The notes under the pieces were generated by a model that was not told the origin of the DNA, searched no databases, and saw only the letters and a list, made by a program, of their open reading frames with translations. 64,000 nt of DNA from Rhodocyclaceae bacterium (GTDB lineage: Bacteria > Pseudomonadota > Gammaproteobacteria > Burkholderiales > Rhodocyclaceae), in NCBI GenBank assembly GCA_020445785.1, contig JAGRFZ010000069.1, positions 1 through 64,000 on the forward strand. The letters are read 5' to 3'. Below are positions 1 through 8,075 of the stretch, piece by piece. The position numbers and the translations under genes are program-made. Position 1 is the stretch's first letter. The number at the start of each line of letters is the position of its first letter.

Positions 1-271
1 CGACCGCCAGCTCGACGCTGCCGTGCCCGGTGATCATGATCACCTTGATATCGGGATCGATCGCACGGATGCGCTCGAGCGCTTCGACACCGTCGATGCC
101 CGGCAGGTTGAAGTCGAGAATCACGGCATCGGGCCGAAACACGTCCATCAGCGCCAGTCCTTCCTCCGCCGACTCGGCGACCCGCACCTCGTAGTCGTCA
201 CGTTCCAGGAAGATGCGCACGTTCTTCGCGAGCGTGGCCTCGTCCTCGATGATCAATATTGCCTGCCCCAT
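1..271 (-). CDS. Response regulator, partial (receiver domain only)
   Basis: From an ATG at 271 about 90 codons run leftward off the window edge, so only the N-terminal receiver domain is present. It begins MGQAILIIEDEA, with the acidic pocket at E9/D10, the likely phospho-acceptor Asp at residue 53 in the ILDFNLPG stretch, and the switch region MITGHGS. Receivers of this style usually belong to NtrC/AtoC-type sigma-54 activators, but the AAA+ and DNA-binding parts lie outside the window, so that class is inferred. It is divergent from the exopolysaccharide operon at 796, which has a sigma-54 promoter. That makes it a good candidate for the operon's activator, perhaps with the histidine kinase at 14818-16179. 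Confidence 0.85.
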   Translation of the reverse strand, partial: MGQAILIIEDEATLAKNVRIFLERDDYEVRVAESAEEGLALMDVFRPDAVILDFNLPGIDGVEALERIRAIDPDIKVIMITGHGSVELAV

Positions 272-379
272 CTTTCCTGTCCCCAACTGCACCGCCTGCC
301 GATCACCCGCGCCGAAACACCCGGCGAGCTTCCCGGAATGCGGACCGCCACCGGCATCCGGTCCCGCCTCGAACCTGTA

Positions 380-394
380 TGGGATTTTTTCCCA
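380..394. promoter_or_regulatory. Palindrome TGGGAT-TTT-TTCCCA
   Basis: A 15-bp inverted repeat centred at 387. It is almost identical to TGGGAA-TAT-TTCCCA at 20110-20124 and related to the GGGGGAA-TGT-TTCCCCC palindrome at 20211-20227. It is about 116 bp upstream of the response-regulator start and about 300 bp upstream of the exopolysaccharide sigma-54 promoter, so it could serve either gene. The protein that binds it is unknown. Confidence 0.45.
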
Positions 395-593
395 CACCCT
401 CATTTATAATCGAACAGCCGTGCGAAAGCAATCGATTTCGTCCGGTGAGCAAGCCTCACCGGGCAACAGCCGACGCGTCTGGAATATTCCTTTCGTAATA
501 TGTTGTGACATTCCGGCCCGAGCCCCACGACACGTCGCCGGCTCGCCGATCGACGGCGCCGAGGCCGGCGCCCGGGGATTTGGGGGAGGCGCA

Positions 594-617
594 CCAAGAA
601 ATTGGTGATCTCCCCCA
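594..617 (+). promoter_or_regulatory. Shared 24-bp upstream element, copy 1 (candidate enhancer site)
   Basis: The element reads CCAAGAAATTGG followed directly by TGATCTCCCCCA. It matches the minus-strand element at 20189-20212 at 21 of 24 positions. The first half is a CCAA-N4-TTGG palindrome. It sits inside a larger stem-loop (582-616) in which GGGGGAG pairs with CTCCCCC and CACCAA with TTGGTG. Its 3' end is 75 bp upstream of the -24 element at 692, a usual place for an activator of sigma-54 polymerase. Binding is inferred. Confidence 0.6.
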
Positions 618-691
618 CCCAGCCAACACCACACTTTTGCTACGCCATCATTACCACTTAAAAAGCAGAGGCTTACGAAATTGGCACGGCC

Positions 692-707
692 TGGCCCGGA
701 GCTTGCA
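692..707 (+). promoter_or_regulatory. Sigma-54 (-24/-12) promoter of the exopolysaccharide operon
   Basis: TGGCCCGGAGCTTGCA fits the consensus TGGCACG-N4-TTGCA with the GG and GC dinucleotides exactly 10 bp apart. Transcription would start near 718, about 78 nt before the first ATG at 796. Sigma-54 promoters need an ATP-driven activator, which fits the divergent response regulator at 1-271 and the upstream element at 594-617. Confidence 0.8.
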
Positions 708-795
708 ATGGGGTGGGACAAGATCCCACGAACCCACGAGACCGATTGCGATCGGCAAGTACGGGGTCAAGAAAAGCCAACAGGAGGCCTCCAAG

Positions 796-2091
796 ATGAA
801 ACGCGTCCTCGTCTATTCGCATGACACATTCGGGCTCGGCAACATCCGCCGCATGCTCGAGATCTCGCGCCACTTGGTGGACCGGGATCCCGACCTCTCG
901 GTGCTGATCATCACCGGCTCTCCGATGCTGCATGCGTTCCGTATCCCCCAACGCATCGACTACGTCAAGCTCCCGTGCCTGTCGCGGAACACCTCCGGCC
1001 ATTACGGATCGCGCTATCTCGACATGAACCTGCAATCGACGGTTCGGCTGCGCGGCAGCATCATCCGCAGCACCGTCGAGGATTTCGAACCGGATCTGAT
1101 CCTGGTGGACAAGAAGCCCTTCGGCGTCGAAGACGAGCTGTCGAGTGCCCTCGAGTCGCTGCCCCCCGGCGTGACCCGGCCGAAAATGGTGCTGCTGCTT
1201 CGTGACATCCTCGACAGCCCCGAGGCCACCACCCGGATCTGGCGCAAGAACCGCTACTTCGATGCGATCGAGTCCCACTACGACCAAGTGCTGGTGGTGG
1301 GCAATCCCAAGGTGTTCGACCTTTGCAGTGAGTACAGCTTTCCGCCGAGCGCCGCCGCCAAGGTCCACTTCTGCGGTTACCTGGGTCGCAAGGCCGGCCG
1401 CAAGTCACGCGCCGAGGTGCGCAGCGAACTCGGCGTGATCGGACGCCAGCCGCTGGTGCTGGTCACCCCGGGCGGCGGCGAGGACGGCCACGCGATGGTG
1501 CAGGCCTATGTCGAGGGTCTGGCGGCCATGCCGGAATGGCAGCGCCCCCGCAGCCACATCGTGTTCGGCCCCGAGATGGCCGACGAGCGTCGCCGGGCGA
1601 TCGCCGAGTGCGCCGACCGGATGAGCTGCGTCAGCCGCCAGGACTTTACCGACGACATGATGTCGCTGATGGACGCTGCCGACGTGGTGGTGTGCATGGG
1701 TGGCTACAACACCGTCTGCGAACTGCTCACCTTGAAGAAGCGGGCTGTCGTGGTGCCACGCGTCAAGCCGGTGCTCGAACAGGGCATCCGCGCCGAGCGC
1801 ATGGCCGCCCTCGGTCTGCTGCGCAGCGTGCATCCGGAACAGCTGAGCCCCGCCAGGCTGCTCGAGACCGTCGGCCAGGAGATCGATTCCCTGCATGGCG
1901 ACGGCAGCAACCCGAACACCATCGCACTGAACGGACTCGACGGCGTCGCCGACGCGATCTTCTCGCTGATCGACCACCGCAGGCCGCTCGCCAAGCCGAC
2001 GATCGCACCCGAACTCACCCAAATCCCGACCAGGAGCGCTCCCACATGGCAGAAATGCACGCCCACCGTGGCCCCGTCGGCCTGCTGGTAA
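796..2091 (+). CDS. MurG-like (GT-B fold) glycosyltransferase
   Basis: A 431-residue protein, first gene of the exopolysaccharide operon. The start MKRVLVYSHDTFGLGNIRRML follows an AGGAGG box at 782-787; the frame stays open upstream but without similar quality. The N-terminal H-x(5)-G-N-x-R layout and the C-terminal nucleotide-sugar loop CMGGYNTVCE (about residues 300-309) are those of GT-B enzymes related to MurG (family 28 type). It probably transfers a sugar on the cytoplasmic face. It is related to the gene at 11172-12383. Its last 46 bases overlap the next gene, so the two are translationally linked. Donor and acceptor cannot be read from sequence. Confidence 0.8.
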   Translation: MKRVLVYSHDTFGLGNIRRMLEISRHLVDRDPDLSVLIITGSPMLHAFRIPQRIDYVKLPCLSRNTSGHYGSRYLDMNLQSTVRLRGSIIRSTVEDFEPDLILVDKKPFGVEDELSSALESLPPGVTRPKMVLLLRDILDSPEATTRIWRKNRYFDAIESHYDQVLVVGNPKVFDLCSEYSFPPSAAAKVHFCGYLGRKAGRKSRAEVRSELGVIGRQPLVLVTPGGGEDGHAMVQAYVEGLAAMPEWQRPRSHIVFGPEMADERRRAIAECADRMSCVSRQDFTDDMMSLMDAADVVVCMGGYNTVCELLTLKKRAVVVPRVKPVLEQGIRAERMAALGLLRSVHPEQLSPARLLETVGQEIDSLHGDGSNPNTIALNGLDGVADAIFSLIDHRRPLAKPTIAPELTQIPTRSAPTWQKCTPTVAPSACW

Positions 2092-3317
2092 AAATCTATC
2101 CGAAACTCTCCGAAACTTTCATTCTGGAGGAGATTCTCGGCCTCGAACGCCTCGGACAGGAACTGCACATCTTCGCGATGCAGGCACCGACCGACGAATT
2201 CCAGCACGACGCGGTCAGTCGCGTGCAGGCACCCGTCACCTACCTGCCCGAGGCCCGTGCCAACAACCTGGTCACGCTGGCCTGCGCGCACCTGAGCCTG
2301 CTGGCCTATCGGCCGCTGTCCTACTTCTCCGGCCTGCGGGCCGCCCTGTCGCGCCGCGGCGGATTGGTGGACTTCCTTCGCGCAGGATGGCTCGCCCACA
2401 ATCTGCAGCGCAAGGGAATCCACCATCTGCATACCCACTTCATTTCGCGCCCGGCCGACATCGCGGAGCTGGTTGCACGACTGGGCGTGCCGTTCTCGAT
2501 CTCGGCCCACGCCAAGGACATCTATCTGTCGGACCCGGACGACCTGCGCCGCAAGCTCGACGCGGCGCGTTTCACGGTGACCTGCACCGAATACAACCGC
2601 CAGACGCTCGCCCGCATCGCCCCCGACGCCGACGTCCAGCGCATGTACCACGGCGTCGATGCGCACCACTTCTGTCGCGGTCACGACGTCGTACCCTCGC
2701 GCCCGCCGCTGATTCTTGCGGTCGGCCGGTTGCGAGAGAAGAAGGGCTTCGACACCCTGATCGAAGCCTGCAAGCGGCTCAGGAACCGGGGTACGGACTT
2801 TCGCTGCGAGATCGTCGGCTACGGCGAGCAGCGCGATTCGCTGCAGCAACAGATCGAGCGCGACGGACTGCAAGGCCGAGTCGTACTGACCGGCAAGCTC
2901 CCGCGCGAGGCCGTGATCGCCCGCTACCGCCAGGCGGTGGCCTTCATCCAGCCGTCGAGGATCGGTCAGGACGGCGACCGTGACGGCATCCCCAACGTCC
3001 TGCTCGAGGCCATGGCCATGCAGCTGCCGGTGGTCTCGACCCGCATTTCCGGCATCCCCGAAGTGGTCGACCACGACCGCAACGGCCTGCTGATCGAGCC
3101 CGACAGGCCCGCCGATCTGGCCGACGCCATCGCCAGCCTGCTGGACGACGAGTCCCTGCGTACACGCCTCGGCACGGCCGGCCGTGAAACGGTATCCGCC
3201 GGCTTCGACAACGATCGAAATCTGAAACTGCTCAAGAGCCTTCTGGAGAATCCCGATGAACGCCCCCGTCGTGCCCCTGTCGAGACTACAGCCCACCGCA
3301 GCGCCGGCCTCTCCTGA
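2046..3317 (+). CDS. Family 4-type glycosyltransferase
   Basis: A 423-residue protein starting at an ATG with AGGAG about 10 bases upstream, inside the end of the previous gene. Diagnostic stretches are YPKLSETFILEE near the N-terminus, SAHAKDIY, ILAVGRLREKKGF and the E-x7-E region DGIPNVLLEAMAM around residue 321. These are typical of GT4 enzymes that build capsular or colanic-acid-like polysaccharide (WcaL style). It is clearly paralogous to the following gene, which shares the LSETFI, SAHAKDIY and DGDRDGIPNV segments, suggesting a tandem duplication with diverged specificity. A cytoplasmic enzyme adding a sugar to a lipid-linked or growing chain is the likely role. Confidence 0.87.
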   Translation: MAEMHAHRGPVGLLVKIYPKLSETFILEEILGLERLGQELHIFAMQAPTDEFQHDAVSRVQAPVTYLPEARANNLVTLACAHLSLLAYRPLSYFSGLRAALSRRGGLVDFLRAGWLAHNLQRKGIHHLHTHFISRPADIAELVARLGVPFSISAHAKDIYLSDPDDLRRKLDAARFTVTCTEYNRQTLARIAPDADVQRMYHGVDAHHFCRGHDVVPSRPPLILAVGRLREKKGFDTLIEACKRLRNRGTDFRCEIVGYGEQRDSLQQQIERDGLQGRVVLTGKLPREAVIARYRQAVAFIQPSRIGQDGDRDGIPNVLLEAMAMQLPVVSTRISGIPEVVDHDRNGLLIEPDRPADLADAIASLLDDESLRTRLGTAGRETVSAGFDNDRNLKLLKSLLENPDERPRRAPVETTAHRSAGLS

Positions 3318-4620
3318 CGGCCCCTGCATCGCCTATGTCGTGATGGCGTTTCCGCGCCTGTCGGAGACCTTCATCGCCAACGAGATCTACCTGCTCGAGC
3401 AGATGGGCCTGCGGCTGCGCCTGCTCTCCGTCAAGCGCGAGAACGAGCCCAAGGTGCATCCGGTGGTACGGGCGATCCGCGCACCGCTGCAATACCTGCC
3501 GAAGGCAAGCAGCCTGTCGGGATCGAACCTTCCGGGCTGGCTGATCCGCAACTTCCCGAGCTTCGCCTCGGCGCACTTGCAGGTCGCCAGCCGGCATCCC
3601 CTGCGTTATCTGGCGACGCTGGGCAGCGCCCTGGCGATGAGCTGGCGTTATCGTCGTAGCGCCACCACCCTGCGCAAGGTCTTCATCAAGGAATTCCTGC
3701 AGGCGGGATACATCGCCGCCGAGGTGCAGAAGGACCGCAGCGTGGCCCACCTGCACGGACATTTCTGCCACGGCGTCGCCACCATCACCTGGTTCGCGAG
3801 CCGCCTCACCGGCCTGCCCTTCAGCTTCACTGCCCATGCCAAGGACATCTACCAGGCCGAGCTCAATCCGGGCGATCTGCTCGAACGCAAGCTCGGCGCA
3901 GCATCCTTCGTCGCCACCTGCACCGCAGCCAACGCCGCGGTGCTGAAGGCCCGCAGTCCCCACGCCGAGATCGTACACACCATCTATCACGGTCTCGACA
4001 CCGAGTATTTCTCGCCTGCCGACGAAGGCCGCCGCGACCTGCCGATGATCCTTTCGGTCGGCCGCTTCGTCGAAAAGAAGGGCTTCGAGTACCTGGTCGA
4101 TGCCTGCCACATCCTGAAGCAGGCCGGACTGCGCTTCGGCTGCCTGATCGTCGGCGAACCCGGCGACGCCTACGACGCCGTCCGCGACCAGATCGAACGC
4201 TTGAATCTCGGCGATTGCGTCCGCCTGCGCAGTGCGGTGACCCAGGATCAGTTGCGCGAGATCTATCGCCAGGCGCGGACCTTCGCCTTGCCCTGCCAGG
4301 TCATGGCGGACGGCGACCGCGACGGCATCCCGAACGTGCTCGCCGAAGCGATGGCGATGGGCATTCCCGTGGTTTCGACCCCGATCTCGGGCATTCCGGA
4401 GTTGATCGACGACGGTGAGCACGGCCTTCTCGTACCGTCCAAGGACCCCGCCGCGCTGGCCGATGCCTTGCGCCGGGTCCTGACCGACGACACGCTGCAC
4501 CAGCGGCTGGCCACCAATGGCCGCGCCCGCATCTGCGCGCGCTTCGACTCCCGGCGGACGACCCTCGCCTTGCGCGATCTGTTCGTCCGCCAACTCCAGC
4601 GCGAGGAAGTCACCGCATGA
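3256..4620 (+). CDS. Family 4-type glycosyltransferase, paralogue of the preceding gene
   Basis: A 454-residue protein whose ATG lies 62 bases inside the preceding gene and whose stop overlaps the next start (ATGA). It has FPRLSETFIANEIYLLEQ near the start, FTAHAKDIYQAEL in the middle, ILSVGRFVEKKGFEYL at the hinge and GIPNVLAEAMAMGIPVVST with the E-x7-E motif at about residue 364. These are GT4 features. Overlaps on both sides indicate one polycistronic unit. It probably adds one sugar of the repeat unit; which sugar is unknown. Confidence 0.87.
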   Translation: MNAPVVPLSRLQPTAAPASPDGPCIAYVVMAFPRLSETFIANEIYLLEQMGLRLRLLSVKRENEPKVHPVVRAIRAPLQYLPKASSLSGSNLPGWLIRNFPSFASAHLQVASRHPLRYLATLGSALAMSWRYRRSATTLRKVFIKEFLQAGYIAAEVQKDRSVAHLHGHFCHGVATITWFASRLTGLPFSFTAHAKDIYQAELNPGDLLERKLGAASFVATCTAANAAVLKARSPHAEIVHTIYHGLDTEYFSPADEGRRDLPMILSVGRFVEKKGFEYLVDACHILKQAGLRFGCLIVGEPGDAYDAVRDQIERLNLGDCVRLRSAVTQDQLREIYRQARTFALPCQVMADGDRDGIPNVLAEAMAMGIPVVSTPISGIPELIDDGEHGLLVPSKDPAALADALRRVLTDDTLHQRLATNGRARICARFDSRRTTLALRDLFVRQLQREEVTA

Positions 4621-6692
4621 ACGCCCCCGAACGGAAACTCGAGGCGGCCCGGCAGGAAGGCCGCGCGCCGCTGCTGCTGGCTCCTTGGGACCGGTGCGAC
4701 GACGAGGCCTTGCTGGGCCACTTCGGCGGCAAGCGTGCAGTGCGCTTCTATCCGGTCGCCGACCCGGACGAAACCCGACCGGACAAGATCGAGGCCATCG
4801 TCCAGGGGCAATTCGAATTCAACGGCGAGACCTACCGCCTGCCGGATCCACTGCCCTGGCTCGACAACCCCAGCGACGACGTCGAGTGGCACATTCTGCT
4901 GCACAAGTTCTATTACGCAGTCGGCCTCGGCATGCGCTTCACCGAGACCGGAGACGCACGCTATGCGCATCGCTGGATGGCCTTGATCGATGGCTGGATC
5001 GCGTCGACGCCGCCCGGCTTCATCGCCGCCGACGTCACCGGCCGCCGGGTCCAGAACTGGATCTACAGCTACTACCATTTCGTCGTCACTGCCGACCGGC
5101 CGGTGGTCGACGTGGCCTTTCACCGACGGCTGCTGGACTCCCTGTCCGAACAGGTGGACTACCTGTGCGACAACCTGACCCCGGCCCGCAACCACCGCAC
5201 ACTGGAACTCTACGCGATCTTCCTGGCCTCGGTGGTGTTTCCCGAATTGCAGCGCGCCGCGTACTGGCGCGAATTCTCGCTGGTGCGCCTCGAGGAGAAC
5301 ATCGGCACCGACCTGCTGCCGGACGGCGTGCAGATCGAACTGTCCACCGATTACCACCAGTTGGTCCTGAAGAACTACCTCAACGTCCGCCGGCTCGCCG
5401 CGCTGAACGCGATCCCGGTGAGCGACGAGATGGACGCGGCGCTGCAACGCGGTCTCGAGTTCTCCATGCACGCGCACAAGCCCGACGGCATCGTGCCGAG
5501 CCTGTCCGACGGCGACGCCCGCAGCTTTCGCGACCTGCTCTCGATCGGTGCCGAACTGTTCGATCGCGCGGACTTCCGCTATGTCGCCAGCGCCGGCAAC
5601 GAGGGCAGCCCGCCGTCGCGACTGCTCGCCCACTTCCCCGACAGCGGCTACACCGTGGTGCGCGACCACTGGGGCACCGGCGGCAGGCGCTACGCCGACG
5701 CCCAGTACCTGATCTTCGACTGCGGCCCGCTCGGCGCCGGCAATCACGGTCATTTCGACTGCCTCAACTTCGAACTGGCCGCCTTTGGTCGGTCGCTGGT
5801 GGTCGATCCGGGCCGCTATACCTATTCGGAGGCCGGCGAGACCAACTGGCGGATTCGCTTTCGCGGCACCGAGGCCCATAACACGGTCTGTGTGGACGGA
5901 CAGAACCAGACCCTGTACCTGCCGAAGCCGGTCAAGGACGCGTCCCGCCACAAGCGCGGTTCGGTACGTCACAAGATCGCTGGCCCCGCGCCCGATGCGA
6001 CGCTCCACGAACTGGTCGAATTCGAAGATCTGGTGCTGATCGACGGCTCGGCCCGGAGCCACGTCTACGATGCCCTGCACCGACGGCGCATCCTGTTCGT
6101 CGACCGCAGCTACTGGATCGTGTCCGATTGGCTCGACGCCCCCACCCGCCACCACTACGCCCTGCGCTTCCAGCTCAGCGAGGCGGCACAGGCCCAGGTC
6201 GAACGTGCCCAGGGCGCAGCGCCGCTGCTGCGCAGCCCGGGCCTGCTGGTCGCCCAGCCGGAAGATCCGGGCGTGATGTTCGGCCTCGAGCCGAGTTGGG
6301 TCTCGTATCGTTACGGCGAAAAGTTGGCCGCACCTCGCCTGTGCTTCCAGGCGGCGGCCTGTTCGCACGGCTTCGACACCGTACTGCTGCCGTTCGAGGG
6401 CAAGACGCCGAACCTGACGGTTCGGCGGCTGGCAGTCGAAACGGAAGGCGAATCCACCCGTGCCGCAGCGATCGTGATCGAGATCGACAGCGAAACCGCC
6501 GGCACACGCTTTCGGGACCTGTGGTTCCATTCCCGCGCGGGCGAGGAAGGCAGCTGGCAGTTCGACGGCTATCGGTTTTCCGGGCGCTGGCTATGGCTGC
6601 GGGAAGATCGAGAGGGGCGGGTCACGCGTGCCCGTGCCAGTTCCGGGGCCCGCCTCGCCTACCGTGGCCTCGACATCGATCTGAAGCCATGA
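4617..6692 (+). CDS. Heparinase II/III family protein
   Basis: A 691-residue protein. The N-terminal half is alpha-helical (WHILLHKFYYAVGLGMRFTETGD, NWIYSYYHF, ARNHRTLELYA), as in the Hepar_II_III_N toroid. The C-terminal half carries the family core around residues 375-420: NHGHFDCLNFELAAFG, VVDPGRYTYSE and FRGTEAHNTVCVDG. Relatives are polysaccharide lyases that cleave uronate-containing chains, and such proteins recur in exopolysaccharide loci. No signal peptide is visible, so it would stay in the cytoplasm, odd for a lyase. It may act on nascent chains or have another catalytic role. It is joined by 4-base overlaps to both neighbours. Confidence 0.85.
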   Translation: MNAPERKLEAARQEGRAPLLLAPWDRCDDEALLGHFGGKRAVRFYPVADPDETRPDKIEAIVQGQFEFNGETYRLPDPLPWLDNPSDDVEWHILLHKFYYAVGLGMRFTETGDARYAHRWMALIDGWIASTPPGFIAADVTGRRVQNWIYSYYHFVVTADRPVVDVAFHRRLLDSLSEQVDYLCDNLTPARNHRTLELYAIFLASVVFPELQRAAYWREFSLVRLEENIGTDLLPDGVQIELSTDYHQLVLKNYLNVRRLAALNAIPVSDEMDAALQRGLEFSMHAHKPDGIVPSLSDGDARSFRDLLSIGAELFDRADFRYVASAGNEGSPPSRLLAHFPDSGYTVVRDHWGTGGRRYADAQYLIFDCGPLGAGNHGHFDCLNFELAAFGRSLVVDPGRYTYSEAGETNWRIRFRGTEAHNTVCVDGQNQTLYLPKPVKDASRHKRGSVRHKIAGPAPDATLHELVEFEDLVLIDGSARSHVYDALHRRRILFVDRSYWIVSDWLDAPTRHHYALRFQLSEAAQAQVERAQGAAPLLRSPGLLVAQPEDPGVMFGLEPSWVSYRYGEKLAAPRLCFQAAACSHGFDTVLLPFEGKTPNLTVRRLAVETEGESTRAAAIVIEIDSETAGTRFRDLWFHSRAGEEGSWQFDGYRFSGRWLWLREDREGRVTRARASSGARLAYRGLDIDLKP

Positions 6693-8068
6693 ACACGAGC
6701 ATGCGTGCAGTCCTGCCCCGTGACGAACGTCTACCCCAATTGGCCCGTGCGGTCGATCCGGAGGCGATGCAGCGGGTATTCGAGGTCGCCCTGCGCGAGT
6801 ACGGCAGCCAACGGGTCACCGCCTGCCAGGTGGACCGCATCAAATACCGACCGGGCCGCAATTGCACCGTCTCGTACTGCCTGACGATCCGCGATGAAAA
6901 GCGGGGCTGCAGCTACGAACAGCGTGTCGCCGGCCGCTTCTGCGCCGCCGGCGAAGCGGTCAGGCGGCACGCCCGGAGCCGTTCGCGCCTCGCCCTCACC
7001 AGCCGCTGCGGCGTGCCCGCCCTGGTCGTGCCGAGCCTGGAACTGTTTGCCTGGTTCCTGCCCAACGACCCCAAGCTCGACGCATTGCCGGCGCTGCTGG
7101 AAGTGGCCCGGGACGGCGGCAGCGCATTGGCCGAAGCCGTCGCGGTGATGACCGGCGGCGATGGTGGAACGGTCGCGCTCGAAGCCGGCCTGGTGCAGTA
7201 CGTGCCCGAGACCCGCGCCTGCGCCCGCTTCGACGTTGCACTGGCCAATGGGCGCCGCCTGCGCCTGTTCGCCAAAGTCGACCGCGACACCGACGGCGCG
7301 GCGACCCATCGCCTGATGCAGGCCCTCTACGACAGCCCGGCCCGCCGCGAGGGGCGCCTGCGCACGCCGCGCCCCCTGCTGTGGCAGCCCGAGTCGGGCC
7401 TGCACTGGCAGGCGTCGGTGCCCGGCGTACCACTGCTCGACGCCCACCCCCACTGTCCGCCGGCCGTCGCCGCCAACATCGGACGCCTGGTGGCCGCCCT
7501 CCACGACACACCGACACCGATCTCGCGCGAGGTCTGTGGCGACGAGCTGCAGGACCATGCGATCCGATGCGCGCGCCTGCTGGCACAGGTGGAACCGGAC
7601 TGGGAACCGAGACTGGGCAAGCTGACGCTGCTTCTCGAAGACGGCGCACGTGGCGCGCGGGCACTACCGCTGGCGACCCTCCACGGCGACCTGCACCCAC
7701 GCAACCTGCTGATCGACGGCGGCCGCCTGGCACTGATCGATCTCGACGGCGCCTGCCGTGGCCCGGCGGTGCTCGAACTCGGCGCCTGGATCGCCGACGG
7801 CCTGTACCGGGCCCAACTGGACGGGTTGCCTCTGGACACGGTGCAGGAGGCCGCCGCCCACATGCTTGCCGCCTACGGCCGATGCGGTCGCCACGTCGTC
7901 GATCACCGCCTGGTGGCATGGGCCACCGCCCGTGCCCTGCTGTGCGAGCGTGCCTATCGAGGCGTCGCCAATCTCAAGCCCGGCCGGCTCGAACGGGTGC
8001 CGTCGCTGCTCGCCGTGGCCGAACTGATCGCCGCAAAGGGTGACGTCCTGACGCCCCTGCCCTGCTGA
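6689..8068 (+). CDS. Phosphotransferase (APH-like kinase fold), first of a pair
   Basis: A 459-residue protein starting at the ATG that overlaps the heparinase stop. The kinase catalytic motif LHGDLHPRNLL lies at about residues 331-341 (Asp 334 as likely base), followed by the metal-binding IDLDGACRG. An N-terminal region with KYRPGRNCTVSY and WFLPNDPKLDAL resembles that of the next gene (ALPNDPSIDTL), so the two are paralogues. APH-fold enzymes phosphorylate small molecules or sugars. In this operon it may make a sugar phosphate for repeat-unit synthesis, which is inference. The stop is 7 bases before the next start. Confidence 0.75.
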   Translation: MNTSMRAVLPRDERLPQLARAVDPEAMQRVFEVALREYGSQRVTACQVDRIKYRPGRNCTVSYCLTIRDEKRGCSYEQRVAGRFCAAGEAVRRHARSRSRLALTSRCGVPALVVPSLELFAWFLPNDPKLDALPALLEVARDGGSALAEAVAVMTGGDGGTVALEAGLVQYVPETRACARFDVALANGRRLRLFAKVDRDTDGAATHRLMQALYDSPARREGRLRTPRPLLWQPESGLHWQASVPGVPLLDAHPHCPPAVAANIGRLVAALHDTPTPISREVCGDELQDHAIRCARLLAQVEPDWEPRLGKLTLLLEDGARGARALPLATLHGDLHPRNLLIDGGRLALIDLDGACRGPAVLELGAWIADGLYRAQLDGLPLDTVQEAAAHMLAAYGRCGRHVVDHRLVAWATARALLCERAYRGVANLKPGRLERVPSLLAVAELIAAKGDVLTPLPC

Positions 8069-8075
8069 ACCGACG

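Larger units (their letters stand above)
272..795. promoter_or_regulatory. Divergent regulatory region ahead of the exopolysaccharide operon
   Basis: This 524-base stretch separates the response regulator from the exopolysaccharide operon, and no convincing gene was seen in it. It is less GC-rich than the flanking genes. It holds a GGGA-type palindrome (380-394), a small hairpin (442-462, stem CCGGTGAG), a reversed TTACGAAA word (491-498), a large stem-loop (582-616), the 24-bp shared element (594-617), another TTACGAAATTGGCA word (673-686) and a sigma-54 promoter (692-707). A Shine-Dalgarno AGGAGG at 782-787 precedes the first gene. The density of symmetric elements suggests enhancer-dependent control. 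Confidence 0.8.

Noticed and set aside
213..618. Several frames of 70-130 codons in the divergent region before the polysaccharide operon
   Set aside because: Their translations are Pro/Arg-rich with no signal or family, and the region is filled with promoter and dyad elements.
4263..6530. Open frame of about 755 codons antisense to the GT4 and heparinase genes
   Set aside because: The same strand bias applies; the sense genes have clear domains and coupled starts.
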